A DNA stretch of 64,000 nucleotides from Chitinophaga arvensicola (GTDB lineage Bacteria; Bacteroidota; Bacteroidia; Chitinophagales; Chitinophagaceae): contig NZ_FOJG01000001.1 in assembly GCF_900110835.1 (NCBI RefSeq), positions 744,001 to 808,000 on the forward strand, in the 5' to 3' direction. Below the pieces are notes generated by a model that saw only the letters and a list, made by a program, of their open reading frames with translations, was not told where the DNA came from and did no database searches. The translations under genes were made by a program, and so were the position numbers. Below, in pieces: positions 44,424 to 53,224 of this stretch; position 1 is the stretch's first letter, and every line of letters begins with the position of its first letter.

Positions 44424-47237
44424 TTAGTGCGCTTCCAGCCAGTTGTTGCCAATACCCATTTCCGCTTCCACGGGAACAGCCAATGGCAAGGCATTGCGCA
44501 TAAGATCTAATATAAGGGGTTTAATTATTTCCAGTTCAGAACGATGGGCATCAAAAACCAATTCATCGTGTACCTGCAACAGCATCCGGGATTTCAGGTT
44601 TTGCTCCTTGAACGCTTTGTGGATAGCGATCATTGCCAGCTTGATCATATCGGCTGCGGTACCCTGGATAGGCATGTTAATGGCGTTCCTTTCTGCGAAG
44701 CCACGTACTACCGCATTAGAAGAGTTGATATCTTTCAGCCAGCGTTTCCTGCCCAGCATAGTTTGCACATATCCATTTTCAGAAGCGAATTTCACCTGGT
44801 CTTCCATGTATTGTTTGATAGATGGATACTGGGCAAAATAATTATCGATCAGCATTTTGGCCTCACTGCGCGGAATGCCCAGGTTCTCGGATAAACCAAA
44901 GGCGCTTACACCGTAAATGATACCAAAGTTCACACTTTTCGCGTTGCGGCGCATTTGTGAGGTTACCTCTTCCAGGGCAACATTATACACCTTGGCGGCA
45001 GTAGCAGCATGGATATCTATTCCCTGCTGGAAAGCTGACATCATTTCTTTGTCCTCGCTGATTGCCGCAATAATGCGTAGTTCAATCTGCGAGTAATCGG
45101 CCGATAGCAGTACATATTCCTCATTGCGCGGAATAAAGGCTTTGCGTATTTCACGGCCACGGTCTGTACGGATTGGAATATTCTGAAGATTGGGGTTATT
45201 GGAGCTTAAACGTCCTGTTACCGCTACTGCCTGATTATAGGAGGTATGTACGCGGTTGGTACGTTTATTCAGCAATAACGGCAACGAATCTACGTAGGTA
45301 GATTTCAGTTTGCTCAGTTCCCGGAAAATGAGAATATCTTCTACGATTTTATGTTTGCTGGAAAGCTTCTGCAGCACATCTTCGCCGGTAGCATACTGAC
45401 CGGTGCGGGTTTTCTTGGCCTTTGGATCCAGCTGCAGTTTTTCAAAAAGCACTTCTCCCAGTTGTTTGGGGGAAGCCAGTTTGAAGCGCACGCCTGCCTG
45501 TTCATACACGCTTTCTTCTGCCCGTTTGATTTCTATTTCCAGCTCTTTGGAGTAATCGGCCAGCGCCATGGTATCGAGGGCAATGCCTTCATACTCCATG
45601 TCGGTGAGCACCTTGATGAGTGGGTTTTCAATATCGTAAAATACTTTATCCACGGCCTTTTCAGGCAGCATGGGCATAAATTTTTCTTTCAGCTGCAAGG
45701 TGATGTCTGCATCTTCCGCAGCATATTCCTTGATCTTTTCAATCTCCACATCCCGCATATTGCCCTGGCCTTTTCCTTTTTTACCGATCAGCGATTCGAT
45801 GGGAACCGGTTCGTATTGCAGGTATTGGGCGCTCAGCACATCCATGCTTCTGCGGCCTTCCGGCTCTATCAGGTAGTGGGCCAGCATGGTATCAAATAAG
45901 GCAGTGGTAATTTCCATGCCATACCATTTCAGGATCAGCATATCATACTTGATATTCTGGCCGATCAGCACGATGGAGGGATGTTGGAAAAGGGGCGTAA
46001 ATTCATGAATGATGGCACGTGCTGCGGTGTTATCTGCCGGAAGGGGAATATAGTAAGCGACTCCTTTCTTAAAGGAGAAGCTCATGCCTACAATTTCCGC
46101 TTCATTGGCATCAGTACCGGTAGTTTCCGTATCAAAGGATACTTCGCTTTGCCCGAGCAATTGTTCAAGCAACTTTGCCCGTTTTTCGGCGGTATCAATG
46201 ACCTCGTATTCGTGAGGGGTATTGTTGATATTTTTGTCTGCGAGCAGGATGTTACCTGTTTCCACTACCTCTGTGGTAACGGTTACTTCTTCTTCGATCA
46301 CAGTGCCAAACAGGTCTGTTTGCACTACCCTGGCTTTGGCTTCCACACTGGCGCCACCGGCAAAGCCATCTCCCAGGATTCTTTTTCCCAGGGTTTTAAA
46401 TTCCAGCTCCATGAAAATATCCGTGAGCTTTCCTTTATCACAGTCTTTGATACAGAAATCTTCTTCATGGAAAGATACCGGCACATCGGTAATAATGGTG
46501 GCCAGTTCTTTCGACAGAATAGCGTTATCACGGCCGGCTTTAATCTTCTCTCCCATTTTACCGCCAATGGTATCTGCATTTTCCAATACATTTTCCAGTG
46601 AGTGATATTGGGCCAGCAATTTCATGGCTGTTTTTTCACCGATACCGGCAATACCAGGGATATTATCCACCGCATCGCCCATCAGTCCGAGGATATCGAT
46701 TACCTGGTGTACGTTCTGGATCTGCCATTTTTCACAAATTTCCTTTGGCCCCATGATTTCTTCCTTGTTGCCCATGTAAGGAGGTTTGTAGATAAATACA
46801 TTATCTCTCACCAGCTGACCGTAATCTTTATCAGGAGTAACCATGTAGACAGTATAGCCGGCATCTGCGGCCTGCCATGCCAGTGTGCCGATCACATCAT
46901 CCGCTTCGTAGCCATCCAGTTCTACTACCGGAATATTAAATCCTTCGATAATCCGCTTGATATCCGGTAAAGCATCGAGCAGGTCTTCCGGTGCATCCTG
47001 GCGGTTGGCTTTATAATCAGTATAAGTAGTATGACGCTCGGTGGGCGCATGCGTATCAAACGCAACGGCCATATGAGTAGGCTTTTCTTTATTGATGAGA
47101 TCCAGTAAAGTAGTGGTGAAACCAAACTGCGCATTGGTATTTCGACCCGCACTGGTGATGCGGGGATTCCTGATCAGGGCGTAATAAGCCCTGTATATCA
47201 GTGCCATGGCGTCCAGTAAAAATAATTTCTTTTCCAT
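44424..47237 (-). CDS. polA: DNA polymerase I
   Basis: A 937-residue replication/repair polymerase. Its 5'-3' exonuclease domain (1-290, LDAMALIYRAYYAL, GYEADDVIGTLA), an intact 3'-5' exonuclease (FDTETTGTDANEAEIVGMSF, with the DTE metal ligands) and the polymerase domain with motif A LLSADYSQIELR, motif B RRNAKSVNFGIIYG and motif C LLQVHDELVFD are all complete. A likely -7 (TAATTTTG on the minus strand, forward 47269-47276) lies just upstream. It removes RNA primers and fills repair gaps. Confidence 0.97.
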   Translation of the reverse strand: MEKKLFLLDAMALIYRAYYALIRNPRITSAGRNTNAQFGFTTTLLDLINKEKPTHMAVAFDTHAPTERHTTYTDYKANRQDAPEDLLDALPDIKRIIEGFNIPVVELDGYEADDVIGTLAWQAADAGYTVYMVTPDKDYGQLVRDNVFIYKPPYMGNKEEIMGPKEICEKWQIQNVHQVIDILGLMGDAVDNIPGIAGIGEKTAMKLLAQYHSLENVLENADTIGGKMGEKIKAGRDNAILSKELATIITDVPVSFHEEDFCIKDCDKGKLTDIFMELEFKTLGKRILGDGFAGGASVEAKARVVQTDLFGTVIEEEVTVTTEVVETGNILLADKNINNTPHEYEVIDTAEKRAKLLEQLLGQSEVSFDTETTGTDANEAEIVGMSFSFKKGVAYYIPLPADNTAARAIIHEFTPLFQHPSIVLIGQNIKYDMLILKWYGMEITTALFDTMLAHYLIEPEGRRSMDVLSAQYLQYEPVPIESLIGKKGKGQGNMRDVEIEKIKEYAAEDADITLQLKEKFMPMLPEKAVDKVFYDIENPLIKVLTDMEYEGIALDTMALADYSKELEIEIKRAEESVYEQAGVRFKLASPKQLGEVLFEKLQLDPKAKKTRTGQYATGEDVLQKLSSKHKIVEDILIFRELSKLKSTYVDSLPLLLNKRTNRVHTSYNQAVAVTGRLSSNNPNLQNIPIRTDRGREIRKAFIPRNEEYVLLSADYSQIELRIIAAISEDKEMMSAFQQGIDIHAATAAKVYNVALEEVTSQMRRNAKSVNFGIIYGVSAFGLSENLGIPRSEAKMLIDNYFAQYPSIKQYMEDQVKFASENGYVQTMLGRKRWLKDINSSNAVVRGFAERNAINMPIQGTAADMIKLAMIAIHKAFKEQNLKSRMLLQVHDELVFDAHRSELEIIKPLILDLMRNALPLAVPVEAEMGIGNNWLEAH

Positions 47238-47305
47238 TGCTAAACCTACAAGATTTAATTTGAATCTGCAAAATTAAGATAGTACTCCCATATACGGTGA
47301 GGGTG

Positions 47306-47313
47306 TAACTTTA
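47306..47313 (+). promoter_or_regulatory. near-match -7 element before the ArsC/Spx-like gene
   Basis: TAACTTTA differs from TAnnTTTG at the last base and lies 22 bases before the ATG at 47336. Together with the polA -7 it forms a compact divergent promoter region. Confidence 0.35.
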
Positions 47314-47335
47314 CAGAAGAAAAAAAACAAAAAGA

Positions 47336-47665
47336 ATGAATAAAATTTATCATTTGTCGACCTGCGGAACCTGTAAGAAAATACTGGAAGAAACGAAAGC
47401 AAAGGAACGTGGATTTATTTTGCAGGATATCAAAAAGGAAAAGATTACGCCGGAGCAACTCGATGAAATGAAGGGGCTTTCCGGCAGTTATGAATCATTA
47501 TTCAGCCGGAGATCGCAGCAGTATCGTCCTATGGGACTACATGAAAAAACGCTGACGGAAGATGATTACCGCAGCCTGATCCTGCAGGAATATTCTTTTC
47601 TGAAGCGCCCGGTGGCGATTACCGGTGGAAAAATTTATACCGGTGCGGATGTGAAAAATATTTAG
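47336..47665 (+). CDS. ArsC/Spx-family thioredoxin-fold protein
   Basis: A 109-residue protein with CGTC at 10-13 (IYHLSTCGTCKKILEE) and the family's later KRPVAITGGKIYTGADV. The CxxC rather than a single cysteine and its length are like the Spx/YffB group; arsenate reduction is possible but there are no arsenic genes nearby. Single gene, bounded by a strong terminator. Confidence 0.85.
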   Translation: MNKIYHLSTCGTCKKILEETKAKERGFILQDIKKEKITPEQLDEMKGLSGSYESLFSRRSQQYRPMGLHEKTLTEDDYRSLILQEYSFLKRPVAITGGKIYTGADVKNI

Positions 47666-47685
47666 ATACGATTAACAGGTAAATA

Positions 47686-47721
47686 ACAAAGCGGCAGTCT
47701 GTTTTCAGGCTGCCGCTTTGT
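47686..47721. terminator. bidirectional terminator
   Basis: ACAAAGCGGCAG (47686-47697) pairs with CTGCCGCTTTGT (47710-47721); the stem can be lengthened inward by CTG/CAG around TTTT. It lies between two converging genes. Confidence 0.85.
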
Positions 47722-47737
47722 GTTATGGAATAAATAG

Positions 47738-48832
47738 TCAGAGGGATTGTACGAATTTTTGTACCACCTGTTTGTACTGGTTCATATCCTGGTCGTGATG
47801 AAACGAGCGGAAAGGAAAGCGGGATGCTTCGTCCAATGCTGTTTTCAGATTAAACCGTTCCTGCGGAAGGGAGTAGAAGTATCCTTTTTCCATGAGGAAT
47901 TCACCCAGGTATACCTGTTCCGATTGTCCGGGCGTAGGAATGAGGATGGCTTTTTTATTCAGTTTTGCGAGATCCATCAGGGTGGTATATCCTGAGCGGC
48001 TCAACACCATATCGGAAGCCAGCATGGCTTCGTTTAATTCGCTGGCATTGAGGTGGTTAATTTGCGTAACACCGGGCGCCACTTCTTCGTGTTGTGGGGT
48101 GCCTGGTTTGCCACTGACGATCAATGCGGTGATAGACAAGCTTTTAACCTGGTCAAGGATCATTTTTTCCAGGTTGGACCGCTGTGGTTCCGGACCGGAG
48201 ATCAGTACCAGCAGATCGTACTTTTTTTCCACATTCGCCTTCGGCTCAAAACGGCTCAGGCATCCAATGTAAGTGGTATGCGCAGGCAATTGGGTCGGGT
48301 GTGCGAGTTCTCCGGAAAGGTTATTGCTTCCTTCAAAATCCGGGATCCAGCAGGCGCTGTATTTGTTAATAAAACGATAATTTATTTTTTGTAGTGTCCG
48401 CTCGATCCAGCCCCCAAAAGGTGTTTTAATGAGCAATTGATGGGTGATGAAAACGGTAGGAATATTTTTGTGATATAAACCGAAGCGATTATCTGAAATA
48501 ACCGCATTGATTTGATACTCAGCGACTATTTTCTTCAACCACCGTTGTTCGTACTGGATGGCCCGGTAAATCTTAGGGATTTGCTGAATAATTTTTAATC
48601 CGAAAAATTGTCCTTTTTGTGCATATTGGATGCGGTATCCTGGCAATGGAAGTACGGTCAGTTGCGGAAATTCCTGCTGTAATAGGGCGGCGTGTTTGCC
48701 TTCTGCGGCAATAAAAACCTGACAACCTGCGTTTAGCATTTCATGGATGAGGGGAATATCCCGGGTGGCATGTCCAAGGCCCCAATCCAGAGGCACGATT
48801 AATATTTTTCGGGACGCAATAATTGTGGACAA
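47738..48832 (-). CDS. glycosyltransferase, GT28/MurG-like
   Basis: A 364-residue GT-B protein: KILIVPLDWGLGHATRDIPL at the N-terminus is like the MurG-type G-loop, and the C-terminal part has SRSGYTTLMDLAKLNKKAIL, IPTPGQSEQ and the acceptor/donor loop. Such proteins add a sugar to lipid or polysaccharide; the substrate is unknown. Shares a bidirectional terminator with the ArsC-like gene and is divergent from a tiny lipoprotein gene. Confidence 0.8.
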   Translation of the reverse strand: MSTIIASRKILIVPLDWGLGHATRDIPLIHEMLNAGCQVFIAAEGKHAALLQQEFPQLTVLPLPGYRIQYAQKGQFFGLKIIQQIPKIYRAIQYEQRWLKKIVAEYQINAVISDNRFGLYHKNIPTVFITHQLLIKTPFGGWIERTLQKINYRFINKYSACWIPDFEGSNNLSGELAHPTQLPAHTTYIGCLSRFEPKANVEKKYDLLVLISGPEPQRSNLEKMILDQVKSLSITALIVSGKPGTPQHEEVAPGVTQINHLNASELNEAMLASDMVLSRSGYTTLMDLAKLNKKAILIPTPGQSEQVYLGEFLMEKGYFYSLPQERFNLKTALDEASRFPFRSFHHDQDMNQYKQVVQKFVQSL

Positions 48833-48941
48833 ATAATTTAATATTTTTTACGAATTTAGCTTAAATTACAAAAGGGCATTGTTAAGAAAAGGTAAACACT
48901 TTAGAAAGGTATTAAATAAAAGCTAGTATATAAACTGCAGT

Positions 48942-49064
48942 ATGAAAAGTATAAAATGGATCGTAGTAGTTTTTCTTTGTGGATGTCTGGTATTGGAAGG
49001 GTGTAAAGTTTTTAAGAAAAACGATTGCGGTTGTCCTACCATGAATAAAAAAAGAATGCACTAA
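48942..49064 (+). CDS. tiny lipoprotein, 40 residues
   Basis: MKSIKWIVVVFLCGCLVLEG is followed by CKVFKKNDCGCPTMNKKRMH and TAA. The lipobox LEGC gives a mature lipoprotein of only 20 residues with DCGCP before a basic end. I recall comparable tiny lipoproteins ending in a CxCP/KKRH-like motif in other Bacteroidota, which argues that it is real. It is short enough to be missed by gene finders. The neighbour on the other strand is a glycosyltransferase. Confidence 0.72.
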   Translation: MKSIKWIVVVFLCGCLVLEGCKVFKKNDCGCPTMNKKRMH

Positions 49065-49196
49065 TAAAGATCTGTTTGATAACTAAACAACGACTTTGAC
49101 GACGACACAAATGACTAACAATTTTGCCTTATCTTTTTGAATTATCCTTGATACCTGGCCAAACAATATTTCGGGGAACAGTCAAATTTTTTATTC

Positions 49197-49445
49197 ATGA
49201 AACCTGTAGATAGAGATTTATTAATCCTGCTACATGAAGATAGGTACACGGAGCAGCAGATACAATCTGCGGTGAGACAAATCAGCGAAATGCTTTCGTT
49301 GATTGAGACGATGGATTATCTCTGTGCAGTTATGGAAGTTATGGATTGTAACAAGAGTCGGATTACCAGCAAACGAACCGTGCTGGAAAAAGCAATTTCA
49401 CGTAAGTCGCATAAGCCTTTCGAATTTATTATTCACAAGAACTAG
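49197..49445 (+). CDS. small hypothetical protein
   Basis: An 82-residue helical protein, MKPVDRDLLILLHEDRYTEQ onward, rich in Glu/Ile/Lys, without signal or membrane segment. A TATCTTTT-like -7 region lies upstream. It ends 120 bases before the arginase-fold gene. The family is not recognised; moderate support from start context and composition. Confidence 0.48.
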   Translation: MKPVDRDLLILLHEDRYTEQQIQSAVRQISEMLSLIETMDYLCAVMEVMDCNKSRITSKRTVLEKAISRKSHKPFEFIIHKN

Positions 49446-49509
49446 TAGCTTTACCTCTACAAATTCCCGTTATAGTAGCTTTGGTCTGCTGGCCCTTATC
49501 TGTCCGGTT

Positions 49510-49541
49510 TTGCTTTTTTTTAAATTCTTGTTGTACGTTTG
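49510..49541 (+). promoter_or_regulatory. promoter of the arginase-fold gene
   Basis: TTG at 49510-49512, 21 bases, then TACGTTTG at 49534-49541. The ATG at 49566 is about 20 bases past the expected start of transcription. This rules out the ATG at 49539. Confidence 0.68.
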
Positions 49542-49565
49542 CCATCAATTAAACCCAATTTACTG

Positions 49566-50705
49566 ATGGCAGATTTTTTGCATCTGCAGGATTTCCTACA
49601 TCCTGTTTCAAAGGCATTTTTAAACGATGACCAGGAATATGATCCATTCCAGGTGGGCGGTATTATTGACGTATACGAAGAAGACCATCACCCGGATATA
49701 GACGCAGCAGATATCATCCTGCTGGGTGTAGGAGAAGAAAGAGGCAGTACTTCCGGTAAAACCAATACCGGTGGCCCGGACGCCATACGCCGCGAATTTT
49801 TCCGCTTGTACAACTGGCACCGCGATATTAAACTCGCAGATGTAGGCAATCTTTTGCCTGGCGCGTTTCTCGCAGATGCTTATGCTGCCATGAAAACAGT
49901 CATCGCTGAACTGCTGGCCGCCAATAAAACAGTGATTATCCTCGGTGGTTCCCACGATCTTACTTACCCGCAATATAAGGCCTATGCGTCGCAGCAATTA
50001 ATTATTGAAGCTACTGTAGCCGACGCGCTGATTGATTTAAAAGAAGACTCCAATATACGCAGCGAGCGGTTCTTAATGGATATTCTTACAGAACAGCCTA
50101 ACTATCTCCGGCATTATAATCATATCGGCTTTCAAAGCTATTTCGTGCATCCGAGGATGTTAGAAACGCTCGACAAACTCCGCTTCGATTGCTATCGCCT
50201 TGGCCGTATCCGTGAAAACATGGAAGAGGCAGAACCGGTATTACGGCATTCGGATATGTTTAGCCTGGACATCAATATTATCAGGCACACAGATGCGCCC
50301 GCCAATCAGCTTTCACCGAATGGCTTCAGTGGAGAAGAAGCCTGTTCCCTGGCCAGATACGCCGGTATGAGCAGCCGTCTCTCCTCTTTCGGCATCTATG
50401 GATATCGTCCGGAAAAAGATAAAGAACAATTAACTGCCCGCCAGATTTCACAGATGATGTGGTATTTTATGGATGGACGTGCCGTAAAAAACAAAGAAGC
50501 ATTACTGGACGATCGGGATGCTTTCTGGGAATTTCATATAGCCTTCTCCGATATAGAAACGGTTTTCCTGAAGAGTAAGAAAACCGGACGTTGGTGGATG
50601 CAGTTACCAGACCGTGAATTTGTGCCCTGCGCTTACAACGACTACCTGATGGCCAGCAACAATGAAATGCCGGAACGCTGGCTGCGTCACCAGGAAAGAT
50701 TATAA
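49566..50705 (+). CDS. arginase/formimidoylglutamase-fold protein
   Basis: A 379-residue protein of the ureohydrolase superfamily. GGSHDLTYPQ is present, but the next metal motif, normally DxHxD, reads ADALIDLKED without the His, and the third, SLDINIIRHTDAP, is partly kept. It may bind metal weakly or be a pseudoenzyme. Family members of this kind are widespread in Bacteroidota. No histidine- or arginine-degradation gene is near. It has its own promoter and terminator. Confidence 0.78.
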   Translation: MADFLHLQDFLHPVSKAFLNDDQEYDPFQVGGIIDVYEEDHHPDIDAADIILLGVGEERGSTSGKTNTGGPDAIRREFFRLYNWHRDIKLADVGNLLPGAFLADAYAAMKTVIAELLAANKTVIILGGSHDLTYPQYKAYASQQLIIEATVADALIDLKEDSNIRSERFLMDILTEQPNYLRHYNHIGFQSYFVHPRMLETLDKLRFDCYRLGRIRENMEEAEPVLRHSDMFSLDINIIRHTDAPANQLSPNGFSGEEACSLARYAGMSSRLSSFGIYGYRPEKDKEQLTARQISQMMWYFMDGRAVKNKEALLDDRDAFWEFHIAFSDIETVFLKSKKTGRWWMQLPDREFVPCAYNDYLMASNNEMPERWLRHQERL

Positions 50706-50712
50706 AACATGC

Positions 50713-50749
50713 TGCTCACCGGAAAGGCGTATAACCGTTCCGGTGAGCA
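50713..50749. terminator. bidirectional terminator
   Basis: A 12-base perfect stem (50713-50724 with 50738-50749) lies between the converging arginase-fold and DUF1311 genes. Confidence 0.8.
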
Positions 50750-50752
50750 TAC

Positions 50753-51154
50753 TTAAATATTGAGCAGGGTAGTTAATCTTTCTTTGAGAAAAGCCGCTTT
50801 GTTGTCGGTAGAAATCATTTCATCATCCAATCCTTCCATGGTGCGTTTATGCATCTTTTCTACCCTTTCATCTATCTTCTTAAAATATTCCTCCTTCTTT
50901 TCTTCCCATGCCTGTTGCTCTGTCTGTAATTTTTGCTGCCGGTTGACATTCAAACTCGAATAAAGATGTTGCAGGGTATGATGTAATAAGCTGTCGAGTT
51001 CCTTATAGTAAGTAACTGCGCAGCTGTACATTTGGTGGCTATTGCCAAGGCATTGCTGGTAGCGGTTTTCAAGTGTGTCCAGCGCTGTTGGTGATGATTG
51101 TGAATACGCTTTTGAACACAGGAAGATCGCCAGAAGAAGGATCAGGTTTCGCAT
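50753..51154 (-). CDS. exported DUF1311 (LprI-like) protein, copy 2
   Basis: A 133-residue exported protein: signal MRNLILLLAIFLCSKAYSQS, then LENRYQQCLGNSHQMYSCAV and helices with QTEQQAWEEKKEEYF, which match the DUF1311/lysozyme-inhibitor LprI fold. It follows a second such gene after 85 bases, so the two are likely ancient duplicates. Role unknown; LprI proteins inhibit lysozyme in mycobacteria. Confidence 0.72.
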   Translation of the reverse strand: MRNLILLLAIFLCSKAYSQSSPTALDTLENRYQQCLGNSHQMYSCAVTYYKELDSLLHHTLQHLYSSLNVNRQQKLQTEQQAWEEKKEEYFKKIDERVEKMHKRTMEGLDDEMISTDNKAAFLKERLTTLLNI

Positions 51155-51239
51155 AGGGACTGTGTGAATGGCAAAGATACTAAATATATTTTAAAATATA
51201 ATAATATCAGTAATGCCGTTCAGTGGGTACCCTATCTGA

Positions 51240-51641
51240 TTAATTACCTGTTTTGTCGCCGATAGAGCCGGTGCATACATCGCCCTGTGGAAGGCCATTG
51301 AGCCATACCCGTAGCGCTTCTGTGCGCTGATGTGTAAGCTCGGTGAGGTAATTGGCGCGGCACATCGGAAATACGCTGCCATAGTTTTTAGCTGCCGCCG
51401 GGTACATGGCTTTTACCTGTGCATCGCGAAACTGTATCCAGATCCGCTGTGCATCTTTCAGGTTACTGATGAATGCTTTATTTGCAGCATAATCTTTCAG
51501 TATCAGCTGGTAAATATCATTCAGCTTTTTATCTGCGTCTTTATAATCCTGTCCTGCCTGTTTGTTCATAGCCGACTGTGTTTGTGAAAAAGCCACCAGG
51601 CTGCCCGTCGTCAGTAAAAGAAAAAGGAATAAAGATTTCAT
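51240..51641 (-). CDS. exported DUF1311 (LprI-like) protein, copy 1
   Basis: A 133-residue exported protein: signal MKSLFLFLLLTTGSLVAFSQ, then SAMNKQAGQDYKDADKKLND, LKDAQRIWIQFRDAQV, and FPMCRANYLTELTHQRTEAL; these are the standard DUF1311 blocks. It starts four bases after the methyltransferase stop, so the two are co-transcribed. Confidence 0.82.
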   Translation of the reverse strand: MKSLFLFLLLTTGSLVAFSQTQSAMNKQAGQDYKDADKKLNDIYQLILKDYAANKAFISNLKDAQRIWIQFRDAQVKAMYPAAAKNYGSVFPMCRANYLTELTHQRTEALRVWLNGLPQGDVCTGSIGDKTGN

Positions 51642-51645
51642 ATGA

Positions 51646-52449
51646 TTAAGGTTTGAAAAATTTTAATGCATATACCATTGGTAGCTTTCCTTCCAATCCT
51701 TTGATATAAAAACGCCCGTCTTTTTCCACCGTATTCCGGAAGCAATTATAGGGAGAATAATCAAATTCCTGGAGTACCTGTAGCTGCAATCCCTGCGCCG
51801 TTAGCGCCGTTACTATTTCACTCAGCGGATGATTCCAGGAATAGGATGCATGCTGAATATTGCTATCACGGTCTGTATAGGTTCCTTCTGTTTCTTCTAT
51901 AATTGTTTCCGTGTTAAAGTAGGAGTAAAAGAGCTTTTGCATGTTATCATCCATCATCCAGATCACTGGATGAAAATCAGCCATCACGAAGGAGCCGCCG
52001 GGTTTCAGAAAATGATTAACTACCCCCGCCCATTTATCCAGGTCCGGTAACCAGCCAATAGTGCCGTAAGACGTGAATACGGTATCAAAGGTTCCTGTCA
52101 GATGTTCCGGGGCGCTATAGAGGTCACAGCAAACAAAGCTGGCTTTATTTTCCAGTTCCAATTGCCGGGACAGCTCATTCGCTTTTGCAATAGCAGCATC
52201 GGAAAGGTCCACGCCTGTTGCAATGGCGCCCATTCTGACCAGCGATAAGGTATCCTGCCCGAAATGGCATTGCAGATGCAGTATCTGTTTGCCGGTTATG
52301 TTTCCCAGCAGAGGCAGCTCTATTTCTTTCAAAGAGCTTTTACCACTAAGAAAGCCGGGCATATCATAAAAATCAGAGTCTACGTGAACGGCTGTACGCT
52401 TATTCCAGAGTTCCTTATTTGTTGGTATATAATCAGGTAATGTATCCAT
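51646..52449 (-). CDS. class I SAM-dependent methyltransferase
   Basis: A 267-residue methyltransferase. Motif I ILHLQCHFGQDTLSLVRMGA, acidic loop GVDLSDAAIAKA, motif II/III TGTFDTVFTSYGTIGWLPDL and HFLKPGGSFVMADFHPV are clear. Substrate unknown. Its start is 13 bases after the antitoxin stop, and it may be read from the toxin-antitoxin promoter. The ATG at 52449 is used; the longer frame overlaps the antitoxin. Confidence 0.88.
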   Translation of the reverse strand: MDTLPDYIPTNKELWNKRTAVHVDSDFYDMPGFLSGKSSLKEIELPLLGNITGKQILHLQCHFGQDTLSLVRMGAIATGVDLSDAAIAKANELSRQLELENKASFVCCDLYSAPEHLTGTFDTVFTSYGTIGWLPDLDKWAGVVNHFLKPGGSFVMADFHPVIWMMDDNMQKLFYSYFNTETIIEETEGTYTDRDSNIQHASYSWNHPLSEIVTALTAQGLQLQVLQEFDYSPYNCFRNTVEKDGRFYIKGLEGKLPMVYALKFFKP

Positions 52450-52462
52450 GTTAATTGTCTTT

Positions 52463-52789
52463 CTAAATGAAAAGATACTCCTCATTTTCCAATTGCACTT
52501 TAAAAGTTACTTTGGCTTTTAATGCATTGAATACTTTGAGAATGGTATCCAGCCTGGCGCTGGTGGTATTGTTTTCCAGTTTTGAAATCTGTGCTTTCTG
52601 TACTCCCACCAGGGTGCCAAGTTCTTCCTGTGTGAGGTGTTGTGTTTGGCGGGCCTTTTTGATGATGTCGCCAAGCAGGTCCATCTGGAGGTCGAATTCA
52701 AATTTTTCTCTTTCGGGAGTTCCTGCAGGACCTATATGTTTATCCAATTGTTCTTCGAGCGTAAAGGTTTTTAAGGGTTTCTTTTTCAT
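52463..52789 (-). CDS. HTH antitoxin, XRE family (HigA-like)
   Basis: A 108-residue protein with an XRE helix-turn-helix (about 42-95: IKKARQTQHLTQEELGTLVG, VQKAQISKLENNTTSARLDT). It follows the toxin gene by 10 bases, the toxin-first order of HigBA systems, and probably represses the operon through the palindrome at 53165-53196. Confidence 0.85.
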   Translation of the reverse strand: MKKKPLKTFTLEEQLDKHIGPAGTPEREKFEFDLQMDLLGDIIKKARQTQHLTQEELGTLVGVQKAQISKLENNTTSARLDTILKVFNALKAKVTFKVQLENEEYLFI

Positions 52790-52799
52790 GTTTTGCGGT

Positions 52800-53141
52800 T
52801 TAGTACTTATTCTGAAAATACGCTTCTCTCAGACTGATTGCGCGATTGATTTCTTTTAAAGGGATTTTGTCTTGCTTTTTAATAAATCCGTGGGTAGCGA
52901 TTATTAATGTCTGCTCAGAGGACGAGTTATCCCAGAATGCAAGTATTCTGTATTGAAGCCCTCCGTAATAAGTCCTGAATTCCCAGATATCGTCCCGTAC
53001 TTTCTTTAGTAGTTCCGGATCATTAAGATATCTGCATTTACTAATATTGGCATATATTTTTTCTCTGGTTTTTGTGCCCAATTCATCTAAGAAATGAGCG
53101 GCGGGCGCTAGAAACAGCACCTTAAATCTGGGTTCAAACAT
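52800..53141 (-). CDS. RelE/HigB-type toxin
   Basis: A 113-residue RelE-superfamily (Gp49-like) protein. KKVRDDIWEFRTYYGGLQYR, ILAFWDNSSSEQTLIIATHG and FIKKQDKIPLKEINRA are the standard blocks, with the basic and aromatic residues used for ribosome-dependent mRNA cleavage. Paired with the HTH gene 10 bases downstream. Confidence 0.85.
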   Translation of the reverse strand: MFEPRFKVLFLAPAAHFLDELGTKTREKIYANISKCRYLNDPELLKKVRDDIWEFRTYYGGLQYRILAFWDNSSSEQTLIIATHGFIKKQDKIPLKEINRAISLREAYFQNKY

Positions 53142-53164
53142 GGACGATATGGTTTACCCAAAAA

Positions 53165-53196
53165 TACGAAAAGTTTCCATTAATGGAAACTTTTCG
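53165..53196. promoter_or_regulatory. 32-bp perfect palindrome before the TA genes
   Basis: CGAAAAGTTTCCATT at 53166-53180 is followed directly by its exact complement at 53181-53195, and one further A/T pair extends it to 32 bases with no loop. It lies 23 bases before the toxin start and 28 bases after the stop of the upstream peptidase. A no-loop palindrome fits an operator bound by a dimeric HTH protein better than a terminator; it may serve both. Confidence 0.7.
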
Positions 53197-53224
53197 TGGG
53201 GCTTATAGAGCAATTTTATCTTAT

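Noticed and set aside
53165..53196. Terminator of the M16 pair as the only role of the palindrome
   Set aside because: The palindrome has no loop, which is unfavourable for an RNA hairpin of this length, and its distance to the toxin start fits an operator; a secondary terminator role is not excluded.
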